Notes: generated by a model from the letters alone, not told the origin. A stretch of DNA of 64,000 nt from Wagnerdoeblera intermedia (GCF_042647465.1 NZ_JBHRVN010000004.1), one strand, 5' to 3'. Shown: positions 1-8,396, counted from the first letter of the stretch. Numbers and translations are program-made.

Positions 1-455
1 TCCCCCGCCTCAGGGCGCAGCTGCTCCAGTTCCGCGCGGGAGGTCAGCACAAGGCTGCGCGGCACCGCCAGCCCCAGCGCCGCGCAGCGCCGGATGAAGG
101 CGCCTTTGTCATGGGCCTCTCGCAGCAGCGCGAAGGGCGGCGCGAACAAAGGAGAGGGCAGGGTCCCCTGCTGCGCCAGACGTGCGAGATGAAAGATCTC
201 TTCGCAGGTTGGCAGGATCAGCCCCACCCCCTCCCGCGTGATCAGATCACTCAGGGCTCCGGCGGCGGCTTCGGGCTGAAACCGCAGGGGCGGAATGCGC
301 AGATAACCCGCTTTCATCCGCGAAAACCGCGCCAGCGGCAGATGCAGGCTGTCGGCAAGCAAGACGCGGTGTCCTGCCGCCGACAAAAGCCGCGTCAGAT
401 GCAAAGCAACCGGCGCCCGCGCGCCGGTCACCAGAAGGGTCTCAGGCAGGCTCAC
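1..455 (-). CDS. ATP-grasp family protein (3' part cut by window edge)
   Basis: The reading frame runs from a GTG six bases after the thiolase stop to the window edge, giving about 151 N-terminal residues with no stop. It begins with a Rossmann-like strand and glycine turn (LLVTGARAPVALHL), followed by LLADS near residue 35 and LPTCEEIFHLA near residue 85. This is the usual preATP-grasp fold of the carbamoyl-phosphate-synthase-like ATP-grasp ligases. The ATP-binding half lies outside the window, so substrate and product cannot be named. It is probably co-transcribed with the thiolase upstream. The start is inferred from spacing, since no strong Shine-Dalgarno sequence is visible. Confidence 0.7.
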   Translation of the reverse strand, partial: MSLPETLLVTGARAPVALHLTRLLSAAGHRVLLADSLHLPLARFSRMKAGYLRIPPLRFQPEAAAGALSDLITREGVGLILPTCEEIFHLARLAQQGTLPSPLFAPPFALLREAHDKGAFIRRCAALGLAVPRSLVLTSRAELEQLRPEAG

Positions 456-461
456 CGCAGA

Positions 462-1640
462 TCAGTCGCGTCGGCTGAGGATGGTTGCGTAATTGGCCAC
501 GGCAGCGCCGCCCATGTTGAAGATCAGCGCGTTTCGCGGATCAGCCAGTTGCATCTCTCCGGCCTGGCCGGTGAGCTGACGATAAGACAGCGCATGCATG
601 GAGACGCCGGTTGCGCCCACCGGATGCCCCTTCGCCTTCAGCCCGCCCGAAAGGTTCACCGGCAGGCTGCCTTCAGCCAGCACCCGGCCGCTGTCAATCG
701 CCTCTGCGCCTTTGCCCTTTTCAGCCAGACCCATGGCTTCATAGATCAGCAGTTCTGCAATGGTGAAACAGTCATGCACTTCCGCGAAGCTCAGATCGCC
801 GACGGTAACCCCCGCCTGCTCATAGGCTTTGCCGATGGCGCGGGCGGGGCCCTCGAAGCTGATGACATCGCGGCCCGTCATCGGCAGGCTGTCGCTGACA
901 TGAACGGCCGCTTTGAACTGCACCGCACGGGGGAAATCCTTTGCCCGCTCCGTGGTGGTCAGAACAATCGCCGCCGCCCCGTCTGAGATCAGCGAGCAGT
1001 CTGACAGGCGCAGCGGCGCCGAGATCACCGGGTTCTTCTCGGTCACGGTATTGGCCTGCTCGGGCGTCATCGGACGATGCATCTGCGCGAGCGGGTTTTT
1101 CATCGCATTCATGTGGTTTTTCGAGGCGATCTTCGCCATGGCCGGCAGCGGATCGCCATAACGCTCGGCGTAAGTCCGGGCTGCAAGGGCAAAGACATCC
1201 GGGAAGCTCAGCGAGGCTTCAAATTCGTCGTTCTGATAGCCCGCACCGGCCAGAGCCGTTGTCACCTCTGCGGTCGAGCGGGAGGTCATCTTTTCGACGC
1301 CCACCACCAGCACCGTCTCTGCCTGACCCGAAAGAATGGCGTTCAGTCCCGCAAAAATCGCTGCCGAGCCTGAGGCGCAGGCGTTTTCCATCCGCGCCGC
1401 CGGGGTGAAGCGAAAGCCCGGATCAGCCTGATGCACCAGCGATGAGGGGAAGCCATCGGAGACGAGGCCCGAGTTGAAATGACCCACGAAGATCGCATCA
1501 ACATCTGCGGCCGCCACTCCGGCATCCGCCAGGGCTTCCTGCGTGGCTTCGGTAATCAGTTCTTCAAGGTTTTGCGACAGCCGTCCGAAGCGGGTGTGAC
1601 CCGCGCCGATGATGCTGACTTTCGAGACGTTCGGGATCAT
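462..1640 (-). CDS. Thiolase family protein (acetyl-CoA acetyltransferase / SCP-x type)
   Basis: The 392-residue protein has the thiolase nucleophile motif ENACASGSAA with Cys about position 88, an EVHDCFT segment near 287, and the C-terminal active-site loop GHPVGATG near 340. These support Claisen condensation or thiolytic cleavage of acyl-CoA. The spacing and the HDCF variant fit the SCP2/SCP-x-like thiolase branch better than biosynthetic PhaA/AtoB enzymes, so the physiological acyl-CoA is unknown. The ATG is preceded by AGGAGG at a good distance. It lies head-to-head with the nitroreductase and directly upstream of the ATP-grasp gene, with which it probably forms an operon. Confidence 0.88.
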   Translation of the reverse strand: MIPNVSKVSIIGAGHTRFGRLSQNLEELITEATQEALADAGVAAADVDAIFVGHFNSGLVSDGFPSSLVHQADPGFRFTPAARMENACASGSAAIFAGLNAILSGQAETVLVVGVEKMTSRSTAEVTTALAGAGYQNDEFEASLSFPDVFALAARTYAERYGDPLPAMAKIASKNHMNAMKNPLAQMHRPMTPEQANTVTEKNPVISAPLRLSDCSLISDGAAAIVLTTTERAKDFPRAVQFKAAVHVSDSLPMTGRDVISFEGPARAIGKAYEQAGVTVGDLSFAEVHDCFTIAELLIYEAMGLAEKGKGAEAIDSGRVLAEGSLPVNLSGGLKAKGHPVGATGVSMHALSYRQLTGQAGEMQLADPRNALIFNMGGAAVANYATILSRRD

Positions 1641-1807
1641 GCTGGCTCCTCCTGGGGCTCGCCGATGTTACTCATCGGTATAGAGCTTACTCATGCTTAA
1701 TGCGGTTGTTGCTGCCGATCAAGCCGCAGCCGCCTCTCCGGCGATCACAGCCTTGCGCAGCGCCTGCCACCACCGCAGATTACCTTCCAGAGGTGGGGAG
1801 GAAATCC

Positions 1808-2488
1808 ATGACGTCAACAGAGAACCCGGTCCTTGAGGCCATCCGCTCACGCCGCTCGGTGCGGGCCTATCTGCCGCGTGAGGTGCCGGGTGAGATGATC
1901 CGCGAGATCCTCGCTGCCGCCACGCGCACGCCTTCGGGGTCAAACATCCAGCCCTGGAAAGTGGCTGTGGTGACCGGAGCCCCCCTGAAAGCGCTGGGCG
2001 ACGAGTTGAGCGCGAAATATCTCGCCGGAGAGGTTGAGGGGCGGGAATATGACTACTACCCGCGCAGCTGGCGTGAGCCCTATCTCGCCCGCCGCCGTGC
2101 CACGGGCTGGGGGCTTTACTCCGCACTCGGAATTGAAAAGGGCCAGACAGATCGCATGGCCGCGCAGCATGCCCGCAACTATCGCTTCTTCGATGCCCCG
2201 GTCGGGATTTTCTTTCTTTTTGACAGGGATATGGAGATCGGCAGCTGGCTTGATCTGGGCATGTTCATTCAGAACATCATGATCGCCGCACGGGGCCTTG
2301 GGCTGCACAGCTGCCCGCAGGCAGCCTTTGCCGATTTCCCCCGCCTGATCCCCCGCTTCCTCGGGCTGCCGGAGGACCTGCAACTGGTCTGCGGCATGGC
2401 CCTTGGGTATGAAGATCCTGCAGCGCCGGAAAACGCCTTCACCCCTGCGCGCATCGCGCCGGAGGATTTCGTCACCTGGGTCGGCTGA
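1808..2488 (+). CDS. Nitroreductase family protein (FMN-dependent oxidoreductase)
   Basis: The 226-residue protein shows the nitroreductase fold signature: the N-terminal RRSVRAY FMN-phosphate-binding motif, TPSGSNIQPW near residue 40, and GLGLHSCPQ followed by LVCGMALGYED near the C terminus. Members transfer hydride from NAD(P)H through FMN to nitro groups, quinones or enones. The substrate cannot be read from the sequence. The ATG at 1808 was chosen because GGGAGGA lies just upstream and the family alignment begins there; an in-frame extension back to 1700 is not needed. It is divergent from the thiolase, with about 170 bases of shared promoter space. Confidence 0.9.
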   Translation: MTSTENPVLEAIRSRRSVRAYLPREVPGEMIREILAAATRTPSGSNIQPWKVAVVTGAPLKALGDELSAKYLAGEVEGREYDYYPRSWREPYLARRRATGWGLYSALGIEKGQTDRMAAQHARNYRFFDAPVGIFFLFDRDMEIGSWLDLGMFIQNIMIAARGLGLHSCPQAAFADFPRLIPRFLGLPEDLQLVCGMALGYEDPAAPENAFTPARIAPEDFVTWVG

Positions 2489-3124
2489 CGCGGATCTGCG
2501 TGCCGCGCCCGCGAAGGGCAGGGCGAAGCAGCTTCTGCGGGGCTGGTGCTTCAGTCGTCACGCTGAGCACCCTACTTATTAAAAATGCATCTTCATCAGC
2601 GGGCCCCGTCATCCAGGCATTGAGATACAGTCCGGGGTCCCGCAGACCCGGCCTGGGGCCGCCCTTGTTTCACGCTTCACTCGGGCCGGGTGGCTGACCC
2701 GCCAGCAGGACTGATCTCTCTCAGAAGTAATCTGGGCATCTTAACGATTTCTCCTTCAGGATGAGTTTAGATCGCGTGAGGCACCCCGTTGCACCGTTAC
2801 GGCTGCGGGAAGCCTGAGCTGTGAAAACTTCTGTTTCCGGAGAGGGCCGGGTGCTTCAGGCCCCGCGCAGAGGGAGTGTCGTGAACGTTTCTGAGACAGG
2901 GTCCCGTCGACCTGACATTGGGAAGCTTTCGCCCTTGTCCGGGCGGCTGCGAGTGGCGCCGCGCGGACAAGGGAGGGCTGCCAACCGGAGCAATCCATGG
3001 CACGCGCCTGCAGGCGGGTATCACTGGTGCGTTGTTCCGATTGCATCAGCGGCATCGTCCTGCGTCACTGCCGGAAGACCGGCGGGAGAGGCTTCCCTGG
3101 CTCTGATCGGCAGCGGAGGTTGAG
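2489..3124. other. Intergenic region upstream of tssL, no convincing gene
   Basis: About 636 bases with no recognisable protein on either strand. The largest plus-strand frame (2821-3123, 100 codons) abuts tssL, but its translation has no family motif and is Arg/Gly/Ser-rich, as expected of random GC-rich frames. A short stretch around 2622-2650, read on the minus strand, resembles the tail of the hairpin repeat seen at 29.4 and 35.4 kb. The region may carry the tssL promoter or eroded remains of a larger secretion locus; I could not identify tssJ or tssK remnants. Confidence 0.4.
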
Positions 3125-4363
3125 GTGAGATTTCCGGGTCGCAAAACCGCTCCGATCGCCGATACGCAGGCGGGACCTGCTCCCCCGTCCGGCTTCGCGG
3201 CCGCCTGCGGTCTGCCCTGTCCTGACGGTCCGGGACAGACCCCGCTCAGCACCTCGGCCATCGGGCTCTTTGCGCTTATGGGCTGTCTTCAGGTGCCATC
3301 GCATCCGCCTGACCCTGAAAGGCTTTATCGTGCAGCCCTTGCGGAACTCCGCGCTTTTGAAGGGCTGGCCCTGCAGGCGGGTGCCGATCCTGAGCAGGTG
3401 AAACTCGCGCGCTATGCCCTTTGCGCAACCCTCGATGATCTGGCGCAAAGCGCGGGATGGTCCGAAGGATCAGGTTGGGAGAGCGATCTGATGGTCGGCA
3501 GTTTTCACCGGGAGAATATCGGTGGTTGCCATTTTTTTGATCTGCTGGAACAGCTCGGGGGTGACCCGCGTCGAAACAGTGATCTTCTGGAGGTTTTTCA
3601 CCATTGTCTCGCGGCAGGCTTTGAAGGGGAGTTGCGCGGGACTGCCGGTGGTGCGGCGCGGCGCCGTGCGATCCTGACGCGCCTTGCTGACCTCATCCGG
3701 GCAAGTGGGGGCAAGCGCGCCCCGCAGGCGCTGAGGTCGCCGGATCCTGTCCGGACGCAGCGGCGCCCTTCCATCCCGGCCAGGATTTTTCTGCTGACAG
3801 CACTGATGGCCTGTCTGTGGTCAGCGGGACAGTTGCTGCTCGCAAGGCGCCTTTTTACCCAAAGCGAAGCGGTTTTCGCAGCCTTTGCCGCAGCCCCTGA
3901 GGGCCGGCCCGTCACCTCCGGCCGCCCGGCGCGGCCCTTCGTGCCGGAGCTCCCCCCCCGAAGCGGGGAGGAGCGTCGTCAGCTTGAAATAGAGCTCGCA
4001 CCGGAGATTTCCGGGGGCATGATCCGTCTGATCGGGGAGGGGAGCAGGATCGTGCTCAGGCTTGATCCGCAGCAGTTTTTCACTCCCGCCAGTGATCGCC
4101 TGCGCCCCGCGACCCGGCCCGTCCTGGCCAGGATCGCCACTGCGCTTGATGGCTTTGAGGGGCAGATTTTTGTCTCCGCCCGCGCGGAGGATCAATGGAT
4201 TCTCTCGGCCAGGTTTCCCGCGCAGATGCCGCTTGGCCTTGCCCGAGCGGAGAGGCTTCGCCGCGGATTGTTCTCAGACCATCCGCGTGTCGTCGCTGAG
4301 GCGCATCACCGCGCTGCGGGCGGTGATCAAAGCATCGATCTTTTGCTGGTCAGGGAGCCATGA
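3125..4363 (+). CDS. tssL: Type VI secretion TssL/DotU with C-terminal OmpA-like domain
   Basis: The 412-residue protein has the IcmH/DotU domain at about 60-195: DPERLYRAALAELRAFE, then ARYALCATLDD, the GSFHRENIGGCHFFDLLEQL segment and LAAGFEGELRG. A single membrane helix follows at about 219-240, and an OmpA-like periplasmic region at about 290-412. TssL anchors the T6SS baseplate to the inner membrane and, in this fused form, should contact peptidoglycan. The peptidoglycan-binding motif is poor: the usual HTD is replaced by SARAED, although an ARAERL helix remains. The start is a GTG. The last codons overlap the tssM start (ATGA), indicating translational coupling. No other T6SS gene is in the window. 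Confidence 0.85.
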   Translation: MRFPGRKTAPIADTQAGPAPPSGFAAACGLPCPDGPGQTPLSTSAIGLFALMGCLQVPSHPPDPERLYRAALAELRAFEGLALQAGADPEQVKLARYALCATLDDLAQSAGWSEGSGWESDLMVGSFHRENIGGCHFFDLLEQLGGDPRRNSDLLEVFHHCLAAGFEGELRGTAGGAARRRAILTRLADLIRASGGKRAPQALRSPDPVRTQRRPSIPARIFLLTALMACLWSAGQLLLARRLFTQSEAVFAAFAAAPEGRPVTSGRPARPFVPELPPRSGEERRQLEIELAPEISGGMIRLIGEGSRIVLRLDPQQFFTPASDRLRPATRPVLARIATALDGFEGQIFVSARAEDQWILSARFPAQMPLGLARAERLRRGLFSDHPRVVAEAHHRAAGGDQSIDLLLVREP

Positions 4364-5562
4364 GAGTGGCCTGGCTGCGCCTGAACCGGGCGGTTTCGGA
4401 TCCCGCGCCCCCGCTTGTGGCGGCTTTCCTGCTCAGCCTTGCCATCTGGGTCTCGGGCCCCTTGCTGGTGGTTGCGCAGAACCGCCCGCTGGATGCGGCA
4501 GGCACCCGACTGATCGTCATTGCGCTGGTCTGGCTGGGGCTTGCAGCCGCGATCCGGGGGAAACACCAACTGAGGCGGCGACGGGAAGCGGCCTTCCTGC
4601 GCGATCTGGCGGCGATTGATCCGACGCTCCCCTGGGGAACTCTCTGTGGTGCGACCGGGGCGAGGCCCCTCCATGAAAGGCCCTGGTATCTTGTGATCGG
4701 GCCACCGGGCGTCGGGAAAACTGCCGCCATTCTGAACTCAGGCTTAAGTTTTGCGCCCGATCCTGACGCAGGCGGGGGCGGGCAGGCCGGGCGCGGCTGG
4801 CAGATCCTGCCTGCAAAGGAGGCAGTGCTGATTGAAATCAGCGGGGGGACGATCCCGCAGGCATTGATTGACCTGCTGAAATCCCGGCGCGGGCAGCCTG
4901 GGCTGAACGGGATCATCCTGATGGCGAGCCTGAGTGCTCTTGCGGATGGTGCCGCCGGACAGCCCGCCAGGTCTGTGCTGCCCGCCCCTTTGCTGACCGC
5001 GATTGACACGGGGCGGGGTGCGCGCATTCCGGTCTGGGTTTTGCTGACCAGGGCGGATCTGATTGCCGGATTTTCAGAAAGTTTCCCGCACGGGAGCCCT
5101 GCGCCTGACCACTTCGGGTTCAGGCTGCCCGCATCGGGGCGCAGTCCCCGGATTGATCCGTCCGTGCAGGTTGCTCAGGGGTTTGACGCCCTGGTCTCTC
5201 GGCTCAGCGCGCAGGTCGCGGACAGTGTGGCGGTGCAACGCGATCCGGCTGCCTTCCGGCTGGCGATTGGTTTTCCCCCTGCCATGGCGGCGCTTCGCCC
5301 GCGTCTGACGGAGTGGCTTGCGCAGATTTTTCCGCCCGACCTGCGGGAGCAGACTGTCGTTTTGCAGGGGGTCTGGTTTTGCTCCGTCGGCGGAGGGGGC
5401 AGGCAGATCGATCCGCTGAGACCCGTATTGCTCCGCAGCTTCGGGCTGACACGGCAGCTGCCGCAGCGCGGAAATGAGACCCGTACCCCGATGTTTGTGA
5501 ATGGGTTTTTTCACCGTATCCTTCTGTCCGAGGCCGGACAGACAGGGGCGTGGAAAGGCTGA
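4360..5562 (+). CDS. tssM: tssM segment 1: cytoplasmic NTPase-like part
   Basis: If annotated as a separate product, this 400-residue polypeptide keeps the two N-terminal helices and the cytoplasmic domain with GPPGVGKT but ends exactly before the third transmembrane helix. It overlaps the tssL stop by four bases (ATGA). Such a product would be inserted in the inner membrane but would lack the periplasmic part that binds TssJ. Confidence 0.5.
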   Translation: MRVAWLRLNRAVSDPAPPLVAAFLLSLAIWVSGPLLVVAQNRPLDAAGTRLIVIALVWLGLAAAIRGKHQLRRRREAAFLRDLAAIDPTLPWGTLCGATGARPLHERPWYLVIGPPGVGKTAAILNSGLSFAPDPDAGGGGQAGRGWQILPAKEAVLIEISGGTIPQALIDLLKSRRGQPGLNGIILMASLSALADGAAGQPARSVLPAPLLTAIDTGRGARIPVWVLLTRADLIAGFSESFPHGSPAPDHFGFRLPASGRSPRIDPSVQVAQGFDALVSRLSAQVADSVAVQRDPAAFRLAIGFPPAMAALRPRLTEWLAQIFPPDLREQTVVLQGVWFCSVGGGGRQIDPLRPVLLRSFGLTRQLPQRGNETRTPMFVNGFFHRILLSEAGQTGAWKG

Positions 5563-5568
5563 AAGCGC

Positions 5569-5925
5569 GTGGCCCCCTTTGCTGCGGTCCTGTGTCTGGG
5601 GCTGGGACTTGCCGTTCCGCTGGTTCAACATCATGCCGCCAATGAGGCCCTGATCGCGCGTGTTGCACAGCAGGTCCAGGAGGTGGAGAGGCAGATTCCC
5701 CAAGGAGCGGAGGTTAACAGCGATCCGCTGCCGGTCCTTGCGGCACTCGATCGCCTGCGCCGTCTGCCCGGCGCGCCGGAGGGAGAGGTTACAAAAGCTC
5801 CGGATCCTTCGGCAGGCCTTTATGTGGACAATCTGCTGCAAAACGGCGCCCGTCTGGCCTATCGTGACGGCCTGAACCGGCTGCTGCTCCCCCGGCTGCT
5901 CCTGCGGCTTGAAGAGGTGATGTAG
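5569..5925 (+). CDS. tssM: tssM segment 2: third membrane helix and start of periplasmic domain
   Basis: This 118-codon open stretch starts with GTG two codons after the TGA and carries the third TssM membrane helix. The sequence GGAAAGG lies about 10 bases upstream of this GTG, so re-initiation is physically possible. The segment is in the same frame as the preceding and following parts and is best regarded as part of the tssM frame. Confidence 0.4.
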   Translation: MAPFAAVLCLGLGLAVPLVQHHAANEALIARVAQQVQEVERQIPQGAEVNSDPLPVLAALDRLRRLPGAPEGEVTKAPDPSAGLYVDNLLQNGARLAYRDGLNRLLLPRLLLRLEEVM

Positions 5926-5931
5926 GGCCGC

Positions 5932-7674
5932 GTGAATGAGCCTGAGGTGATTTTCTCCGCCCTCAGAACCTATCTTATGCTGGGCCAGGCCGGGCTGATG
6001 GTGCCATCGCAGGTGCTTGACTGGTTCGCGGCGGATTGGGCTGAACAGGGGGGCGATGCCCTGTCCGTGGCGCAGCGGGCGCGGCTGGCGGTGCACCTTG
6101 GAGATTTGCTGCGACAACCCATGCAGCCGGTCGCGCTTGATGAGTCGCTCATCACGCAGATGCGCGGTGTTCTGGCACGACTGCCTCAGGCCCGACGGAT
6201 CTATGCTCAGCTTGTCATCCGGGCTGCCGCAGAAGCGCCACCCCCGTTCCGGGTCGAAGAGGCCGCAGGACCGGGAGCCGCGCAGATCCTGCGCCGCCCC
6301 TCTGGCGCAGGGCTGACAGAGGGGGTTGAGGGGCTCTATACCCGCCAGGGCTTTCATCAGGTCATTCTGCCGCATCTCTCAGATCTCGGGGCGCTTTTGC
6401 AAAACGAGGCCTGGGTGCTCGGTCCGGCCCGACTGCCTGCCGCGGGCGATCAGGCGCAGCGCGCTGTCGTTCAGGACGTTCTGGGGATCTATTACCGCGA
6501 TTATATCGCGCGATATGAAGCCCTTCTGGGCGACATCGACATCATACCCTTTGAGAATCCGCAGCATGCGGCTGAGGGGCTCAGACAACTTTCTCAACCG
6601 GATTCGCCGCTGCTCAGCCTGCTGAACGCGATCGCCCGGCAGAGCCTGCTGAGCCTGCCTGATGACGCCACGGCGACTGGTGCTGCAGAAACGGGCGCGG
6701 GTCTGCGGGACGGCCGAGGCGATGCGCCCGGCAGTGACAGCCTGGGTGCCGTGGTCGAGGGGCATTTTCGTGCGCTGCGCGATCTGGTGAACGGGACGGG
6801 CGGGCAGCCTTCGGCCTTCGAGAGAGTGCGGGCTGTCCTGGCTGACCCCCGGGACGGTTCGTCAGGGCGAATCGGCGCGGCCGTGCGGGGCGGGTCTTCA
6901 GACCCCTCCCGCCTGCTCGACCGCTGGCTGATGCAGATCCGTGCGGCGCGCGCCGCTCCGGAGGGGAGCGGTCTGCGCAGCCGTCTCACGCAGCTTTGGC
7001 AGAGCGAGGTTCTGCCGCTCTGCGAAAAGGTCACCCAGGGTGGCTATCCTTTCCAGCCAGGGGCTCAGGCTGAGGTTCATCCGGAAGACTTTTTGGCGCT
7101 TTTCGGGCCGGAGGGTGCAATAGAGCGGTTCTTCCAGACACATCTCACTGCCACAGAAAAAGCGGAGACCGACCAGAACGGCGCGGCGCAGGAAGATCCT
7201 GCCTTGGCGCCTTTTGTCATCGCAGCCTTTGACCGCGCTGCGCAGATCCGTGACGGCTTTTTCGCGGCGGATCTTCCCTCCGGCGCAGGTTTTCGACTGA
7301 GACCGCACCGTTTGGGAACACATGCACCGGATGCGCAGGATCAAAGGATAACGCTGGAAGTTGACGGGCATAGGACAGCCTATGGCCCGGAAGACTTCGG
7401 GGATCTGATTGTGCCATGGCCGGGGCGCTCGGGCGGGGCGCGGATCAGCCTTGAGCCGGAGCGGGAGGGGGTTGAAAACAGCCTCCACCGGCATGGACCC
7501 TGGGCGCTGATCCGGCTTCTATCGGCGGCGGAGATGCGACCCTCGACCGAAGGCGGGACGCTCCTCCTCTACCGCATCGGCGGGCGCAGCGTCAGTTTTT
7601 CGCTAAAAAGCCGGGGACGTTTTGAAGACACACTGGCAGCACTTGCGACATTTAAATGTCCGCAGTCGTTTTAA
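5932..7674 (+). CDS. tssM: tssM segment 3: periplasmic IcmF C-terminal part
   Basis: This 580-residue stretch starts with GTG two codons after the TAG and continues the TssM alignment from ALRTYLMLGQAG, a well-conserved IcmF segment, to the C-terminal beta-rich region (SLEPEREG, GPWALIRLL). It has no signal peptide or membrane helix of its own, so if translated separately it would stay in the cytoplasm. That argues against a functional independent protein. Confidence 0.5.
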   Translation: MNEPEVIFSALRTYLMLGQAGLMVPSQVLDWFAADWAEQGGDALSVAQRARLAVHLGDLLRQPMQPVALDESLITQMRGVLARLPQARRIYAQLVIRAAAEAPPPFRVEEAAGPGAAQILRRPSGAGLTEGVEGLYTRQGFHQVILPHLSDLGALLQNEAWVLGPARLPAAGDQAQRAVVQDVLGIYYRDYIARYEALLGDIDIIPFENPQHAAEGLRQLSQPDSPLLSLLNAIARQSLLSLPDDATATGAAETGAGLRDGRGDAPGSDSLGAVVEGHFRALRDLVNGTGGQPSAFERVRAVLADPRDGSSGRIGAAVRGGSSDPSRLLDRWLMQIRAARAAPEGSGLRSRLTQLWQSEVLPLCEKVTQGGYPFQPGAQAEVHPEDFLALFGPEGAIERFFQTHLTATEKAETDQNGAAQEDPALAPFVIAAFDRAAQIRDGFFAADLPSGAGFRLRPHRLGTHAPDAQDQRITLEVDGHRTAYGPEDFGDLIVPWPGRSGGARISLEPEREGVENSLHRHGPWALIRLLSAAEMRPSTEGGTLLLYRIGGRSVSFSLKSRGRFEDTLAALATFKCPQSF

Positions 7675-7730
7675 TCTCCGCCCGGATCTTTCAGCGTCTC
7701 AAGTCGGGCCCTGAGGCCCCGGGACAGGGC

Positions 7731-7752
7731 GCCGGCTGGCAGGGCAGCCGGC
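7731..7752. terminator. Hairpin between convergent tssM and HTH gene
   Basis: GCCGGCTG pairs perfectly with CAGCCGGC across a six-base loop. There is no T-run on either side, so intrinsic termination is only moderately supported. A second small GC stem (GGGCC/GGCCC) lies just upstream at about 7707-7717. The location between two convergent genes fits a bidirectional terminator. Confidence 0.45.
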
Positions 7753-7766
7753 GAATCCTGAGGTCT

Positions 7767-7970
7767 TCAGGCGGCGTGGCGACGGGCGTAGATCTTTTCC
7801 CAGGTCGATACGGTCTGCTCTTCGATGAAGAGAAGGCCGGCCACATCCTCAGCGCTGAGCCCGTCTGCCAGCAGCAAAAGCGCATTGGCCATACGGGCCT
7901 GGAGCAGTTCCGGGTTCTTGCTGTCCAGAGTCTTCAGCAGCATGTCGCGGTCTTTTTCGGAGAGGTGCAT
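7767..7970 (-). CDS. Small solitary helix-turn-helix protein (IS630-N-terminus-like)
   Basis: The 67-residue protein consists almost entirely of a homeodomain-like helix-turn-helix: a helix with ARMANALLLLADG, then LSAEDVAGLLFIEEQTVSTW as HTH. The arrangement resembles the N-terminal DNA-binding region of IS630-type transposases, but no DDE catalytic part follows or precedes it. It is therefore either a stand-alone small DNA-binding protein or a transposase fragment. No strong Shine-Dalgarno sequence is visible before the ATG. It lies convergent to the broken tssM and may mark an insertion scar, which is inference. Confidence 0.6.
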   Translation of the reverse strand: MHLSEKDRDMLLKTLDSKNPELLQARMANALLLLADGLSAEDVAGLLFIEEQTVSTWEKIYARRHAA

Positions 7971-8178
7971 GGTGGTCTTTTCTGGCTGTCAGGCGGGAAA
8001 GCGCGCCTTTCGCACAGTCTTTGCCCCTCTGCAACGGCATGGGTGACAGAGCGGTGACGCCTGCGGAGGACCCGATGTAAAAACCCTTTAAAAACAAGGC
8101 GCCGCCCACTCCATTCGGGGCGGGCGGTGACAAAACCACGCAGGCAAGGACATGGGAAAGGGGCGCCGACTGGCCGCC

Positions 8179-8328
8179 TCAACCCTCGTCCTGGTCTTCA
8201 GCGGCCTCTTCCTGAGTCGCGCCGATCTGGCGCAGAGGCTGATCTTCGCGTTGCCCGGTGGGCGGCGGCGACCCGGATTTCGCCGGGGCAGCGGTTGGCG
8301 GGGCGGTCTTTTCGGGATTTTCCGTCAT
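8179..8328 (-). CDS. Small hypothetical protein, Pro/Glu-rich
   Basis: A 49-residue acidic, disordered-looking protein that starts MTENPEKT and ends in an EEAAEDQDEG tail. The start was placed at the inner ATG because CGGAG lies nine bases upstream; an extension to 8379 is possible. It has no membrane helix or known motif. It follows the YflT-like stress protein on the same strand with a 68-base gap, so co-transcription is likely. Function unknown. Confidence 0.45.
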   Translation of the reverse strand: MTENPEKTAPPTAAPAKSGSPPPTGQREDQPLRQIGATQEEAAEDQDEG

Positions 8329-8396
8329 GGCGATCTCCGGTTTTCGGGCAAAGGACTGCCCGCGGCTAGGAATGGCCACGGGCGCGAATCGGGCGG

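Larger units (their letters stand above)
4360..7674 (+). pseudogene. tssM: Type VI secretion TssM/IcmF, full-length frame with two in-frame stop codons
   Basis: One frame of 1,105 codons, the usual length for TssM, reads through TGA (codon 401, 5560-5562) and TAG (codon 522, 5923-5925). Segment one has two membrane helices (about 20-40 and 50-66) and the Walker A motif GPPGVGKT (114-121). The third helix, APFAAVLCLGLGLAVPL, starts just after the first stop, and the rest is the periplasmic IcmF-type domain. Both stops could arise by a single C-to-T change (CGA to TGA, CAG to TAG). Each is followed two codons later by an in-frame GTG. There are no frameshifts. Interpretation: probably a recently inactivated gene; readthrough, re-initiation or sequencing error are not excluded. 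Confidence 0.75.

Noticed and set aside
2821..3123. 100-codon frame directly upstream of tssL
   Set aside because: No similarity recognised and biased composition. Kept only as part of the intergenic description.
5074..6375. 433-codon minus-strand frame across the first tssM stop
   Set aside because: It spans the region of the two stops but has no recognisable family, whereas the plus strand is clearly TssM.
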